A program made the position numbers and the translations under genes. 64,000 nucleotides of DNA from an uncultured Verrucomicrobia subdivision 3 bacterium (GTDB taxonomy: Bacteria; Verrucomicrobiota; Verrucomicrobiia; Limisphaerales; DASXHY01), in NCBI GenBank assembly GCA_937890005.1, contig CALBZA010000083.1:1-64000 (forward strand), written 5' to 3'. Positions within the stretch are counted from its first letter, which is position 1; every line of letters begins with the position of its first letter. Below, piece after piece: positions 18,561 to 26,479 of this stretch. The notes under the pieces were generated by a model. The model ran no database searches. It was not told the DNA's origin and saw only the letters and a program-made list of their open reading frames with translations.

Positions 18561-19304
18561 TTACTTCTGCCCCGGTGGCGGGTTGCCATTTACGCGTTGC
18601 CGGACGTTGGATTCGATTTCGTTGACCTTCTGCTCGAAATATTCGCGCGCGAGATTGTTCGGACTGATGCTCAGTTTGCCTCCACTGCGAAGCCAGATCA
18701 TGAAGAGAATGCCGTAGGCGTCGCCCTCGGATTTCACATTTCGGAACAGCTGGTTTTCCATGTTCACGGCGATTTCCGTGTTGTTCTTCGGATTGCCGAG
18801 ATCGGTGAAGGTCGCTTTGCCGAGGGAAAGATTCAGCACGTCGATCCCGTCGAATTCGAGATCGCCGAGCAGTCTTTGAACGGAATCTTTTTTCTTCTTC
18901 TCGCGCTGCTTCTTTTCGGATTCAACGAGGACCAGGATGTTGGTCAGGCCGGCTTCGTTCCGGACGATGTTGATCGTGGCCAGATTGAACCGGACGAGTT
19001 TCATCTTGAGCTTTCGCTGGGCGAAGGCCAGCGAGTCCACTTCGATGTGCAGCTCGGGAACCTCCAGGAACAGTGTCCCGCCGAATTCGGCTGTGTTGTA
19101 GAGCTTCAGATCTTCGATCGTCACGACCGGCGACAGAATTCCAGTGGAGAGTTTTCCAATGCGCGCTTCCAGCCCGGTTTCAGAGCGGATGCGATGTTCC
19201 GCCAGTGCGGTCCAGATGGAATCCTTGAAGGCGATCAACAGAACGACGAGCACGACGATCAAAATCGCCAGCCGGAAGATCCATTTGAAAAGCCATTTAA
19301 ACAT
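18561..19304 (-). CDS. Short AsmA-like membrane-anchored protein
   Basis: A 247-residue protein with one N-terminal membrane anchor (WIFRLAILIVVLVVLLIAF, residues about 8-26), followed by a periplasmic segment. The start of the periplasmic part (TGLEARIGKLSTGILSPVVT, IEDLKLYN) resembles AsmA/TamB N-terminal repeats, where a chain of beta-strands forms a lipid-carrying groove; FGGTLFLEVPELHIEVDSLA fits the same pattern. It is much shorter than canonical AsmA, so it may be a truncated family branch. A lysine-rich segment (EKKQREKKKKDSVQRL) interrupts the middle. Function is inferred only from fold resemblance: possibly envelope lipid transport or assembly. Confidence 0.65.
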   Translation of the reverse strand: MFKWLFKWIFRLAILIVVLVVLLIAFKDSIWTALAEHRIRSETGLEARIGKLSTGILSPVVTIEDLKLYNTAEFGGTLFLEVPELHIEVDSLAFAQRKLKMKLVRFNLATINIVRNEAGLTNILVLVESEKKQREKKKKDSVQRLLGDLEFDGIDVLNLSLGKATFTDLGNPKNNTEIAVNMENQLFRNVKSEGDAYGILFMIWLRSGGKLSISPNNLAREYFEQKVNEIESNVRQRVNGNPPPGQK

Positions 19305-19312
19305 GAGCCGAG

Positions 19313-19400
19313 ATCAGGAGCAGGGAGTGAGTAGAATGGAGCAGGGAGTAAAAAGTAGGGAGAATGGAGCAGGGAACAGGGAGTGTGGAGTAGGGCGTAA
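19313..19400. repeat. GGAGCAGGGAGT-type degenerate repeat tract
   Basis: Loosely repeated purine-rich units (GGAGCAGGGAGT, GAATGGAGCAGGGA, GTGTGGAGTAGGG) lie upstream of the AsmA-like gene. Non-coding; similar in style to 17218-17357 but with a different core. Confidence 0.7.
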
Positions 19401-19430
19401 GTGCATCATCTTTCAAGGCTCAATGCTCAG

Positions 19431-19478
19431 GTATCACTCGTCACGTATCACGCATCACTCATCACGCATCATCCCATC
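19431..19478 (-). repeat. GTGATGCGTGA heptamer-like tract overlapping a stop codon
   Basis: On the minus strand the sequence repeats GTGATGCGTGA / GTGATGAGTGA / GTGATACGTGA units. The TGA stop of the gene ending at 19469 is formed by the first unit (TGATGCGTG). The same unit forms the stop of the protoporphyrinogen oxidase gene at 36355-36357. Confidence 0.7.
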
Positions 19479-20080
19479 AAAATATCCTCAGGCCGGACTT
19501 CCAGACATTCATCCTGATCTTCCCACACGATGGCGGGATAGTAATCGAGGAGTTTCGGAGCGAGCTGGTTTCCGGCGCGAATCAGCAGGGTTTCGGCCTG
19601 TCTGGCGGCGTTTTCGTAGGCGTGATCGTAATTTCCGGCGTTGCGGCGCTGGCGATCGTCCCAGTGCGCCACAGAATGAATCGGCGCATAAAGCCCGGCC
19701 CATTCTCCAAGTTCCGCGCAAATCGGCTCCGGAATTTCGTCGAAGGGAACCAGCGTGTCGTTGCAATGCTGGCAGATCAGGCCCGAGTCGCGAACGTCGC
19801 GCGTGAGCAGCGGGAGCAGCGGAGCGCGGCAGCAGGGCGATTCCGTGTAAGCCGGCGGCGGTGTGGCCAGGCGCTTGAACCAGATGTGACGATCGTTGCC
19901 CAGTTGAGCGCCGATGCGATAAGCGCCGAGCAATGGATGTGAAAGCCGCCAGACTTTGCCTTCGAGCTGGCCGAGCGTTTGCGCCAGCCAGCGCGCGAGT
20001 GTCAGGTCATCAAAGTCGCGAAAGACCTGCGCGTATTCCTTCCACAAAAGATCGAGTGGTGATTCCGGATTGTTCGCCAT
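19469..20080 (-). CDS. Conserved-looking protein of unknown function with Cys pairs
   Basis: A 203-residue soluble protein with no signal peptide or membrane segment. Two cysteine pairs (SPCCRAP near residue 83 and ICQHCND near 103) could form a small zinc ribbon. Histidines follow in YAPIHSVAHWDD. The rest is helical and rich in Trp and Arg. I do not recognise the family. The coding frame is well formed and its codon use matches the neighbours. The stop codon is supplied by a repeat unit (see 19431-19478). It is divergent from fucI across 171 bp that hold no other visible feature. Confidence 0.6.
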   Translation of the reverse strand: MANNPESPLDLLWKEYAQVFRDFDDLTLARWLAQTLGQLEGKVWRLSHPLLGAYRIGAQLGNDRHIWFKRLATPPPAYTESPCCRAPLLPLLTRDVRDSGLICQHCNDTLVPFDEIPEPICAELGEWAGLYAPIHSVAHWDDRQRRNAGNYDHAYENAARQAETLLIRAGNQLAPKLLDYYPAIVWEDQDECLEVRPEDILMG

Positions 20081-20251
20081 CGTCGCGCAGTGTTGCGCGG
20101 GAGTCGCGGTTTGTCGAGAAGCGAGCCGGGGCCATGCAGATTGAGGATTGTGACGGAGTCCGCCGGACGCATGTCATAATTTCAAAGGAGATAGAACAGA
20201 AATCGCATTGTTCTGCCTAATCGTCTGCGGTAAACCTCGCTTCGATTTTTT

Positions 20252-22039
20252 ATGCAAACACCTTTTCCTCTGATCGGCTCGCTTCCAAAGATCGGCATCC
20301 GCCCCACCATCGATGGCCGGCGCAACGGTGTCCGGGAATCGCTCGAGGGCCAGGTCATGGCCATGGCGAAAAACGCGGCGAAGTTCCTGACGGCGAATCT
20401 GCGTTATCCGAACGGCCAGCCGGTGGAGTGCGTGATTGCTGATACGTGCATCGGCGGTGTGGCCGAAGCCGCGGCCTGTGCGGAGAAGTTCCGTCGTGAA
20501 GGGGTGGGCGTGTCTCTCTCAGTGACGCCGTGCTGGTGTTATGGCAGCGAGACAATGGACATGGACCCGCTGATGCCGAAAGCGGTCTGGGGTTTCAATG
20601 GAACGGAACGTCCGGGCGCGGTTTATCTCGCCGCTGTTCTGGCCGGTCACAACATGAAGGGATTTCCGGCGTTTGGAATCTACGGGCGCGACGTTCAGGA
20701 TGCCGGCGATCTGTCGATTCCCGCAGATGTTCAGGAGAAACTGCTTCGATTTGCGCGCGCCGGTCTTTCCGTCGCTATCATGCGCGGCAAGAGCTATCTC
20801 TCGCTCGGCGGCGTTTCGATGGGCATCGCAGGTTCGATCGTCGAGCAATCGTTCTTCGAAAGCTACCTCGGCATGCGCGTCGAATGCGTGGACATGAGCG
20901 AACTCGTCCGCCGCATCGAGGAAAAGATTTACGACGAACGCGAGTTTGCGAAGGCCTACGCCTGGACGCGGAAGAATTGCAAGGAAGGCAAGGACTGGAA
21001 TCCGCCGAAGGCCCGTCGTGATGCGAAGCGCAAGGATTGGGAATGGGAAACCGTGGTGAAGATGACGATGATTGCGCGCGACCTGATGATCGGAAATCCG
21101 CGCCTGGCCGAACTCGGCTTTGGCGAGGAGGCGCTCGGACACAATGCCATCGCCGGCGGCTTCCAGGGACAGCGCCAGTGGACCGATCATTTTCCGAACG
21201 GCGATTTCATGGAGGCGATCCTGACCTCTTCGTTCGATTGGAACGGCATTCGACCGCCGATGATTTTCGCAACGGAGAACGACGCGTTGAACGGCGCCTG
21301 CATGTTGTTCGGTTACCTGCTGTCAAACACGGCGCAGATTTTCGCGGACGTCCGGACCTATTGGAGCCCGGAATCGGTGAAGCGCGTCACCGGCCAGAAA
21401 CTCACAGGCAAACTCGCGGGCGGCCTGCTGCATCTGATCAATTCCGGTGCGGCCACGTTGGACGGCTGCGGCGAGCAGAGCAGGGGAGGCAAGCCTGCGA
21501 TGAAACCGTTCTGGGAAATCACGCCGGCTGAAGTTGAAAAATGCCTCAAAGCGACCACGTGGCCTGCTGCGGTTTATGAGTATTTCCGCGGCGGCGGTTT
21601 CTCGTCCTGTTACCTGTCGAAGGGCGGCATGCCGATGACGATGTCGCGGATCAGTCTGGTGAAAGGACTTGGACCGGCGCTGCAAATTGCCGAAGGCTGG
21701 TCTGTCGATCTGCCGCCGAAGGTGAACAAGGCGTTGGATGAACGGACGAATCCTTCATGGCCGACCACCTGGTTTGTTCCGAAAATCACGGGACGCGGCG
21801 CGTTCAGTGACGTTTACACCGTGATGAACAATTGGAGCGCCAACCACGGATCGATCAGCTGCGGCCACATCGGCGCCGATCTGATTTCGCTGGCGTCGAT
21901 GCTTCGCATTCCGGTCGCGATGCACAATGTGCCGGAGGAAAAAATCTTCAGGCCAAGCAGCTGGAATCTGTTTGGTGCGTTGGAGCTTCAGTCTGCCGAC
22001 TACCGTGCCTGCGCGAATTTCGGTCCGATCTACGGCTGA
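20252..22039 (+). CDS. fucI: L-fucose isomerase
   Basis: A 595-residue ketol isomerase converting L-fucose to L-fuculose, and often D-arabinose to D-ribulose. The N-terminus (LPKIGIRPTIDGRRNGVRES) is diagnostic. Active-site metal ligands known in E. coli FucI have clear counterparts: the glutamate in MIFATENDALNG, the aspartate in AQIFADVRTYWSP and the histidine in SISCGHIGADLIS. Length matches the family. The gene stands alone: no fuculokinase, aldolase or permease gene is next to it. A strong terminator follows at 22054-22089. It would let the cell use fucose from pectin or algal/plant glycans if the later steps are encoded elsewhere. Confidence 0.95.
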   Translation: MQTPFPLIGSLPKIGIRPTIDGRRNGVRESLEGQVMAMAKNAAKFLTANLRYPNGQPVECVIADTCIGGVAEAAACAEKFRREGVGVSLSVTPCWCYGSETMDMDPLMPKAVWGFNGTERPGAVYLAAVLAGHNMKGFPAFGIYGRDVQDAGDLSIPADVQEKLLRFARAGLSVAIMRGKSYLSLGGVSMGIAGSIVEQSFFESYLGMRVECVDMSELVRRIEEKIYDEREFAKAYAWTRKNCKEGKDWNPPKARRDAKRKDWEWETVVKMTMIARDLMIGNPRLAELGFGEEALGHNAIAGGFQGQRQWTDHFPNGDFMEAILTSSFDWNGIRPPMIFATENDALNGACMLFGYLLSNTAQIFADVRTYWSPESVKRVTGQKLTGKLAGGLLHLINSGAATLDGCGEQSRGGKPAMKPFWEITPAEVEKCLKATTWPAAVYEYFRGGGFSSCYLSKGGMPMTMSRISLVKGLGPALQIAEGWSVDLPPKVNKALDERTNPSWPTTWFVPKITGRGAFSDVYTVMNNWSANHGSISCGHIGADLISLASMLRIPVAMHNVPEEKIFRPSSWNLFGALELQSADYRACANFGPIYG

Positions 22040-22053
22040 GCACTCTCAGAAAC

Positions 22054-22089
22054 AAAAACCGCGGCCGAATCACCGGTCGCGGTTTTTTG
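22054..22089. terminator. Bidirectional terminator between fucI and the DUF1326-like gene
   Basis: AAAAACCGCG (22054-22063) pairs with CGCGGTTTTT (22078-22087) and is followed by T residues; the opposite strand also ends in a T run. It separates two convergent genes. Confidence 0.88.
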
Positions 22090-22099
22090 TTGGCGTTTC

Positions 22100-22813
22100 T
22101 TAAAACAGATTCGAAGCGCCGCAGAATTCGTTCATTGTCACGAACGTCTCGCGACCGGATGGGATGCTATCGCCGAAACGTCCGATGAACACACTTCGCT
22201 GGGCGGAATCGGTCCACGACAGCTTCAGGAGAGGTTCGGTCACTTTCGATTCCCGATTTACGGCGACGGTAAAAAAGGAAGTCTGCGCGCGTGGTGCATA
22301 CCAGAGTTCCTCGCCGCAGGAACGATTGTCGCACGCTTCCAATGCTTTCGTTTGAAATGAAATGGAGCGGCCAGCTTTGAAGGACCAGGTTGTTCCGTCC
22401 CGGGTCAGTTCCATCGGCTCCTTCCGGACATGCAATTTTCCTGAAGCGGATGACGTCCGTTGCGAATGGATCCACGCGAGCAGCGCCTTCTGTTGAGCGG
22501 CGCTGGCGTTTGCAGGGAGATAGACGACGGATTCGCCAACCTTGGAGGTTCGTTCGGCCAGATTGTCATTCGAGGATTGAAGCAGCGCGACCTTCAATCC
22601 TTTCAGATCGGTATTTTGGAAGGTGCCGGAGGTGAAGTTCCACACCTGCACCATGTATCGGCCTGCCTGTGTGGCTTCGGCGGATACTGTGCAGCCGCCG
22701 GCGTAAAGTTCGCAGGAATGCAGTTCGAGCATGGTGCCGCGCGGCGCGTCAGTTGCCGATGCGTGCAGCGTTGCAAGGGAAAGACTGGCAAAGAGAAAAA
22801 GAAGGCGTTTCAT
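22100..22813 (-). CDS. Secreted DUF1326-like protein downstream of the ars genes
   Basis: A 237-residue exported protein. The ATG at 22813 (MKRLLFLFASLSLATLHASA) gives a signal peptide; the open frame extends 31 codons upstream without support. The mature N-terminus (LELHSCELYAGGCTV), the LKGLKVALLQSS segment and VVYLPANASAAQQKALLAWI follow the layout of DUF1326 proteins, whose function is unknown. Cysteines occur in pairs (SCELYAGGC, ACDNRSC), suggesting disulfides or metal binding. It lies 115 bp beyond arsC on the same strand, so co-transcription with the arsenic genes is possible but not shown. Confidence 0.6.
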   Translation of the reverse strand: MKRLLFLFASLSLATLHASATDAPRGTMLELHSCELYAGGCTVSAEATQAGRYMVQVWNFTSGTFQNTDLKGLKVALLQSSNDNLAERTSKVGESVVYLPANASAAQQKALLAWIHSQRTSSASGKLHVRKEPMELTRDGTTWSFKAGRSISFQTKALEACDNRSCGEELWYAPRAQTSFFTVAVNRESKVTEPLLKLSWTDSAQRSVFIGRFGDSIPSGRETFVTMNEFCGASNLF

Positions 22814-22928
22814 AAGCTCTGGGCTTTTGGGTGAACGAACGTTAGATACACCAACAATCAAAATTGCGCCAGTCGGCTCATTGCGTGCGGGATATCGGTG
22901 GGGCAAGGCTGTTTAAGCCGATGAAGAA

Positions 22929-23372
22929 TCATTTCGCAACCCCTTCGCGCCAACCTGCTCCATACGCTTCGAACACACGACGGATTTCATCGCGAATGCG
23001 CCGAAACACAACGAGCTTTTCCTCATCGGATCCGTTTGCTTGTGCCGGGTCGTCAAAACCCCAGTGATGGCGGTTCATCTGGCCGGAAAAATTTGGGCAC
23101 GTCTGGTCCGCATCTCCGCAAACCGTGATAACAGTGTCGATGGTCTGGTTCAGGAATTCATTCAGATGCTTTGATCTGTGGCTGGAAATATCGATCCCAA
23201 TTTCAGCCATTGCACGGATCGCGAGTGGATGAACGTAGCCGGCTGGTTTCGATCCGGCACTGATGACATTCAGGATGTCACCGGCTGCATTCCGCAGAAT
23301 CCCTTCGGCCAGGTGGCTTCGGCAGGAGTTTCCCGTACAGAGAATGAGAATGGTTGGCTTTTCAGAAGTCAT
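22929..23372 (-). CDS. arsC: Arsenate reductase, low-molecular-weight phosphatase type
   Basis: A 147-residue cytoplasmic enzyme reducing arsenate to arsenite. The phosphatase-like P loop is CTGNSCRS (Cys12, Cys17). The relay cysteines of thioredoxin-coupled ArsC are present at Cys85 and Cys92 (VCGDADQTCPNF). The acidic WGFDDPA loop follows. This is the thioredoxin-linked type rather than the glutaredoxin-linked type. It starts 15 bp after arsM and is the third gene of the arsR-arsM-arsC unit. Length is typical. Confidence 0.93.
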   Translation of the reverse strand: MTSEKPTILILCTGNSCRSHLAEGILRNAAGDILNVISAGSKPAGYVHPLAIRAMAEIGIDISSHRSKHLNEFLNQTIDTVITVCGDADQTCPNFSGQMNRHHWGFDDPAQANGSDEEKLVVFRRIRDEIRRVFEAYGAGWREGVAK

Positions 23373-23387
23373 TCACAAGCAGCACTG

Positions 23388-24266
23388 CTAACAACAAGTC
23401 TTTGTTTTCGGCTTTCGTGCCTGAACCTCGAGGCTGACGATGTAATCAGATGTCTTCGTTCCGGACGGAAACAACTGCATGAGCTTTTGATAAAGCGGAT
23501 CTTCAAAGCTCGTCATCGCCTCAATGTATTGAGGTTTTGGCATCAGAACGATGTCAGTCAAACCAGCCTCTCGAACCATTACTTCCGTTTCACTGACCAA
23601 CACCGCTCCTGCCACGCATCCAACGAGTGCTTCGACCATTTTCAGAACCTCGTCCGGGAGCGGCTGGAGCAATGCCATGTCTGAGACGGCAACCCGGCCA
23701 CCTGGGCGAAGCACGCGTGCAATCTCACGCCAGACTTGCGGTTTGTCCGGAGAAAGGTTGATCACACAATTGGAGATGATGACGTCAACGCTGTTATCCG
23801 CCACCGGCAGATGCTCGATTTCGCCAAGCCGAAACTCAACATTGTCCAGCCCGGTTTGCTTGCGATAAGTTCCTGCATTCCGACGCGCCTTCGAAAGCAT
23901 TTCGGGTGTCATATCGACGCCGATGGCTCTGCCTGTTGCGCCAACCTTTCGTCCTGCAATGAAGATGTCGAAGCCGCCGCCACTGCCAAGGTCGAGAACA
24001 ACTTCGCCAGGTTTCAAAGCCGCGAGGGCCGCAGGATTGCCACAGGACAGTCCCATGTTCGCGCCTTCGGGTAGTGATTGGAGCTCCTCCACTGAATATC
24101 CAAGCTCCTGAGCGAGTTTATCCGCGTCCTGAGGCGCTGATCCGCAACACGAGACCCCAGGGCTGCAACAGCCGGCCGAAGTGTCCTGAGCGATCTTCGC
24201 GTAACCTTCGCGGACCAACGCGCGTAATGTTTCCGATTCTTTTCCGGTGAGGACAGATGTTTTCAT
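23388..24266 (-). CDS. arsM: Arsenite S-adenosylmethionine methyltransferase
   Basis: A 292-residue methyltransferase. It has the Rossmann SAM-binding motif VLDLGSGGGFD and the second motif GVDMTPEMLSKAR. Cysteines expected to bind arsenite are present in MGLSCGNP (about 75), IISNCVINL (about 167) and LVGCVAGAV (about 217). The N-terminus adds CCSPGVSCCGS and the C-terminus ends in TKTCC, both likely extra metalloid-binding sites. It converts arsenite to methylated forms, which lowers intracellular arsenite. It starts 6 bp after arsR, so the two are in one transcript. Confidence 0.94.
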   Translation of the reverse strand: MKTSVLTGKESETLRALVREGYAKIAQDTSAGCCSPGVSCCGSAPQDADKLAQELGYSVEELQSLPEGANMGLSCGNPAALAALKPGEVVLDLGSGGGFDIFIAGRKVGATGRAIGVDMTPEMLSKARRNAGTYRKQTGLDNVEFRLGEIEHLPVADNSVDVIISNCVINLSPDKPQVWREIARVLRPGGRVAVSDMALLQPLPDEVLKMVEALVGCVAGAVLVSETEVMVREAGLTDIVLMPKPQYIEAMTSFEDPLYQKLMQLFPSGTKTSDYIVSLEVQARKPKTKTCC

Positions 24267-24272
24267 AAAAGG

Positions 24273-24635
24273 TTAACGACATTGACGTCGGCAGATTTCC
24301 GTCAGGTCAGTTTTTAGAATTATTTTCAGTTTGCGCGCATCCGCCGCAGCCACATCCGTATTCGCCATCGACTTTTTCACCCAATCCAGCGCTTCGCGGA
24401 TGACCACCGGTGCGGATTTGTCCGGCAGTCGATAGTAAACCCAGCGTTCCGTCTTCCTGGAGAGGACAAGCCCTGCGTGGCTGAGCACCGACAAATGTTT
24501 TGAAATCGTGGAAGGTGCCAGGCCGAACAGTTCGGTGATCTGGCAGACGCAAAGTTCTCCGCCTTGGAGCGCAAGGAGTGTTCGAACACGGTTTGGGTCT
24601 GACAACGCTTTCGTGATGGCGAGCAGTTCTTGCAT
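24273..24635 (-). CDS. arsR: ArsR-family arsenite-responsive repressor
   Basis: A 120-residue winged-helix repressor. The metal-sensing motif ELCVCQITELF has the Cys-Val-Cys pair typical of arsenite sensors, followed by the recognition helix (LAPSTISKHLSVLSHAGLV) and the wing (SRKTERWVYYRLPD). The C-terminus adds another cysteine pair (EICRRQCR), possibly an extra ligand. It heads the operon with arsM and arsC. A perfect dyad lies 45 bp upstream of its start at 24680-24701 and is the likely operator. Arsenite binding would release the repressor and induce the operon. Confidence 0.94.
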   Translation of the reverse strand: MQELLAITKALSDPNRVRTLLALQGGELCVCQITELFGLAPSTISKHLSVLSHAGLVLSRKTERWVYYRLPDKSAPVVIREALDWVKKSMANTDVAAADARKLKIILKTDLTEICRRQCR

Positions 24636-24679
24636 AACGCGGACTCAATCTGGAACTGAAATAAAAAGAGTCAATACTA

Positions 24680-24701
24680 TATTTCGCCAAATAGCGAAAT
24701 A
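24680..24701 (-). promoter_or_regulatory. Probable ArsR operator dyad
   Basis: A perfect 8-bp inverted repeat, TATTTCGC (24680-24687) and GCGAAATA (24694-24701), separated by six bases, lies between arsR and the divergent trpB gene. Its AT-rich ends and length resemble ArsR/SmtB operators. A TATTGA hexamer on the minus strand abuts it and could be a -10 element. Confidence 0.7.
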
Positions 24702-24889
24702 ATGTGGATGTCAGAGTTACCTTCTCCCACGTCTGGAAGACAGATCTGCAGCTTCGCCTCTTCAAGAGCGTCCGGCGGTTTTGATTGGCAGCGAACATTT
24801 CTTGGCCAGACGGACAAAAACTGTCTAGTGACGCTTCCCGAGATTTTATTCAGTATCTGAGCCGGCTCGCTTATGGCGGCAACCACAGC

Positions 24890-26191
24890 ATGCAAACGCG
24901 ATTTGATCTTACCCAAAGGGACATTCCGAAAACCTGGTACAATCTTCTTCCTGATTTCCCCGAGCCGCTGCCGCCGCCATTGCATCCGGGAACCAAGGAG
25001 CCGATGCCGCCCGAAGGACTCGAGGCGATCTTCCCCAAAAACCTGATCGAACAGGAAGTCAGTGCGGAGCCATGGATCGAGATTCCGGAGCCGGTTCGTG
25101 ACATTTACGCGCTCTGGCGTCCGACGCCACTGTTGCGGGCAACCCGGTTTGAGAAGGCCCTCAACACGCCCGCCCACATTTATTACAAGTACGAAGGCGT
25201 CAGTCCGGCCGGCAGTCATAAGGTCAACACTTCCGTACCCCAGGCCTATTTCAACAAGGTCGCCGGCACGAAACGTCTTGCGACAGAAACAGGTGCAGGA
25301 CAATGGGGCGCATCACTTGCATTCGCGTGCAGTCTGTTCGGGCTGGAATGCAATGTGTACATGGTGAAGGTCAGCTACGACCATAAGCCGTATCGTCGGA
25401 TGCTGATGCATACATGGGGCGCGACGGTTCATCCGAGCCCGAGTTCTGTCACCGAATACGGACGCAAGCTGCTGGCCGAAGATCCGCATTGTCCAGGCAG
25501 TCTCGGGATCGCGATCAGTGAAGCGATTGAAGACACCGCCAAACATCCCGACACGAAGTACGCACTCGGCAGCGTGCTGAACCACGTTTGCCTGCATCAG
25601 ACCGTCATTGGCGAGGAAACAATTCGTCAGATGGAACTCGCCGGTGAAACGCCGGATGTGATCGTCGGTTGCTGCGGCGGCGGGAGCAATTTCGCCGGGA
25701 TCGCATTTCCCTTCATCCGTTTGAAGATCAAGAACGGTTTCAAGGGACGCATCGTTGGTGTGGAACCTTCGGCCTGTCCGACGTTGACCAAGGGCGAATT
25801 CCGTTACGACTTCGGCGACACGGCTGAGACGACGCCGCTGATGAAGATGTTCACGCTGGGACACAACTTCATGCCGCCGTCGATTCATGCGGGCGGACTC
25901 CGGTATCACGGCATGTCACCGATGGTGAGTCATGCAATGCAGCTGGGACTAATGGAAGCACAGGCAGTGGCGCAAACGAAGGTGTTCGAAGCGGCGACAT
26001 TGTTCGCGCGAAGCGAAGGGCTGGTTCCAGCGCCGGAATCATCGCACGCGATTGCGACGGTTGTGAGCGAAGCGATTCAGGCGCGGGAAGAGGGAAAGAA
26101 ACGCGTGATCGTGTTCAATCTGTCCGGACATGGACTGCTCGACCTGAGCGCGTTTGAAAGCTATCTGCACGGGAAGCTGCAGGATGTGTGA
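24890..26191 (+). CDS. trpB: Tryptophan synthase beta chain, TrpB2 type
   Basis: A 434-residue PLP enzyme that joins indole and serine to make tryptophan. The start is set at the ATG at 24890 (MQTRFDLTQRDIPKTWYN), the usual TrpB2 N-terminus; the frame extends 35 codons further upstream. The PLP lysine is Lys111 in AGSHKVNTSV, the catalytic acid lies in ETGAGQWGASL and the phosphate loop is GCCGGGSNFAG. The N-terminal extension (PPPLHPGTKEPMPPE) separates it from the TrpB1 type that pairs with TrpA. No trpA or other trp gene is visible, so it may act alone on free indole. It is divergent from arsR. Confidence 0.92.
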   Translation: MQTRFDLTQRDIPKTWYNLLPDFPEPLPPPLHPGTKEPMPPEGLEAIFPKNLIEQEVSAEPWIEIPEPVRDIYALWRPTPLLRATRFEKALNTPAHIYYKYEGVSPAGSHKVNTSVPQAYFNKVAGTKRLATETGAGQWGASLAFACSLFGLECNVYMVKVSYDHKPYRRMLMHTWGATVHPSPSSVTEYGRKLLAEDPHCPGSLGIAISEAIEDTAKHPDTKYALGSVLNHVCLHQTVIGEETIRQMELAGETPDVIVGCCGGGSNFAGIAFPFIRLKIKNGFKGRIVGVEPSACPTLTKGEFRYDFGDTAETTPLMKMFTLGHNFMPPSIHAGGLRYHGMSPMVSHAMQLGLMEAQAVAQTKVFEAATLFARSEGLVPAPESSHAIATVVSEAIQAREEGKKRVIVFNLSGHGLLDLSAFESYLHGKLQDV

Positions 26192-26249
26192 GGGAGCGCG
26201 CCATTAATCGGCGCCACCGTCTCACGAATTTCTCGAAGAATCTCATTAG

Positions 26250-26346
26250 CACCGTGCTTCAGCGCGGTGGTGGTGGTGGTGGTTTGCAACTTCAGCCGTT
26301 TGGAACGGCTTCTCCTCCTGTGCGAAAGCCGTTGAAGACGGCTTTC
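26250..26346. repeat. Cluster of three short hairpins after trpB
   Basis: Three perfect or near-perfect hairpins follow one another: CACCGTGC/GCGCGGTG (26250-26269, one GU pair), AGCCGTT/AACGGCT (26294-26310) and GAAAGCCGT/ACGGCTTTC (26324-26346). A GGT/GTG run separates the first two. The pattern is that of a dispersed palindromic intergenic element. Nothing else is seen in the 288-bp gap between 26192 and 26479 except the terminator below. Confidence 0.6.
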
Positions 26347-26424
26347 TGAAATCAGTTCCCGCTGCACCGGAATGGGACGTTCTCACTGACTCACCGATGA
26401 AAATGATTCCGTTGACGGTACACG

Positions 26425-26455
26425 AAAAAAGCCGGCATTGCTGCCGGCCTTTCGA
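26425..26455 (-). terminator. Rho-independent terminator for the cytochrome gene
   Basis: On the minus strand GCCGGCA (26449-26443) pairs with TGCCGGC (26438-26432) and is followed by a run of six T residues. It lies 25 bp beyond the stop of the cytochrome c gene. Confidence 0.85.
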
Positions 26456-26479
26456 TTTGAAATGTGAAACGATCGAAAT

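Noticed and set aside
20081..20251. Gap between the unknown gene and fucI as a regulatory site
   Set aside because: No dyad, promoter pair or strong ribosome binding site stands out, so nothing is called.
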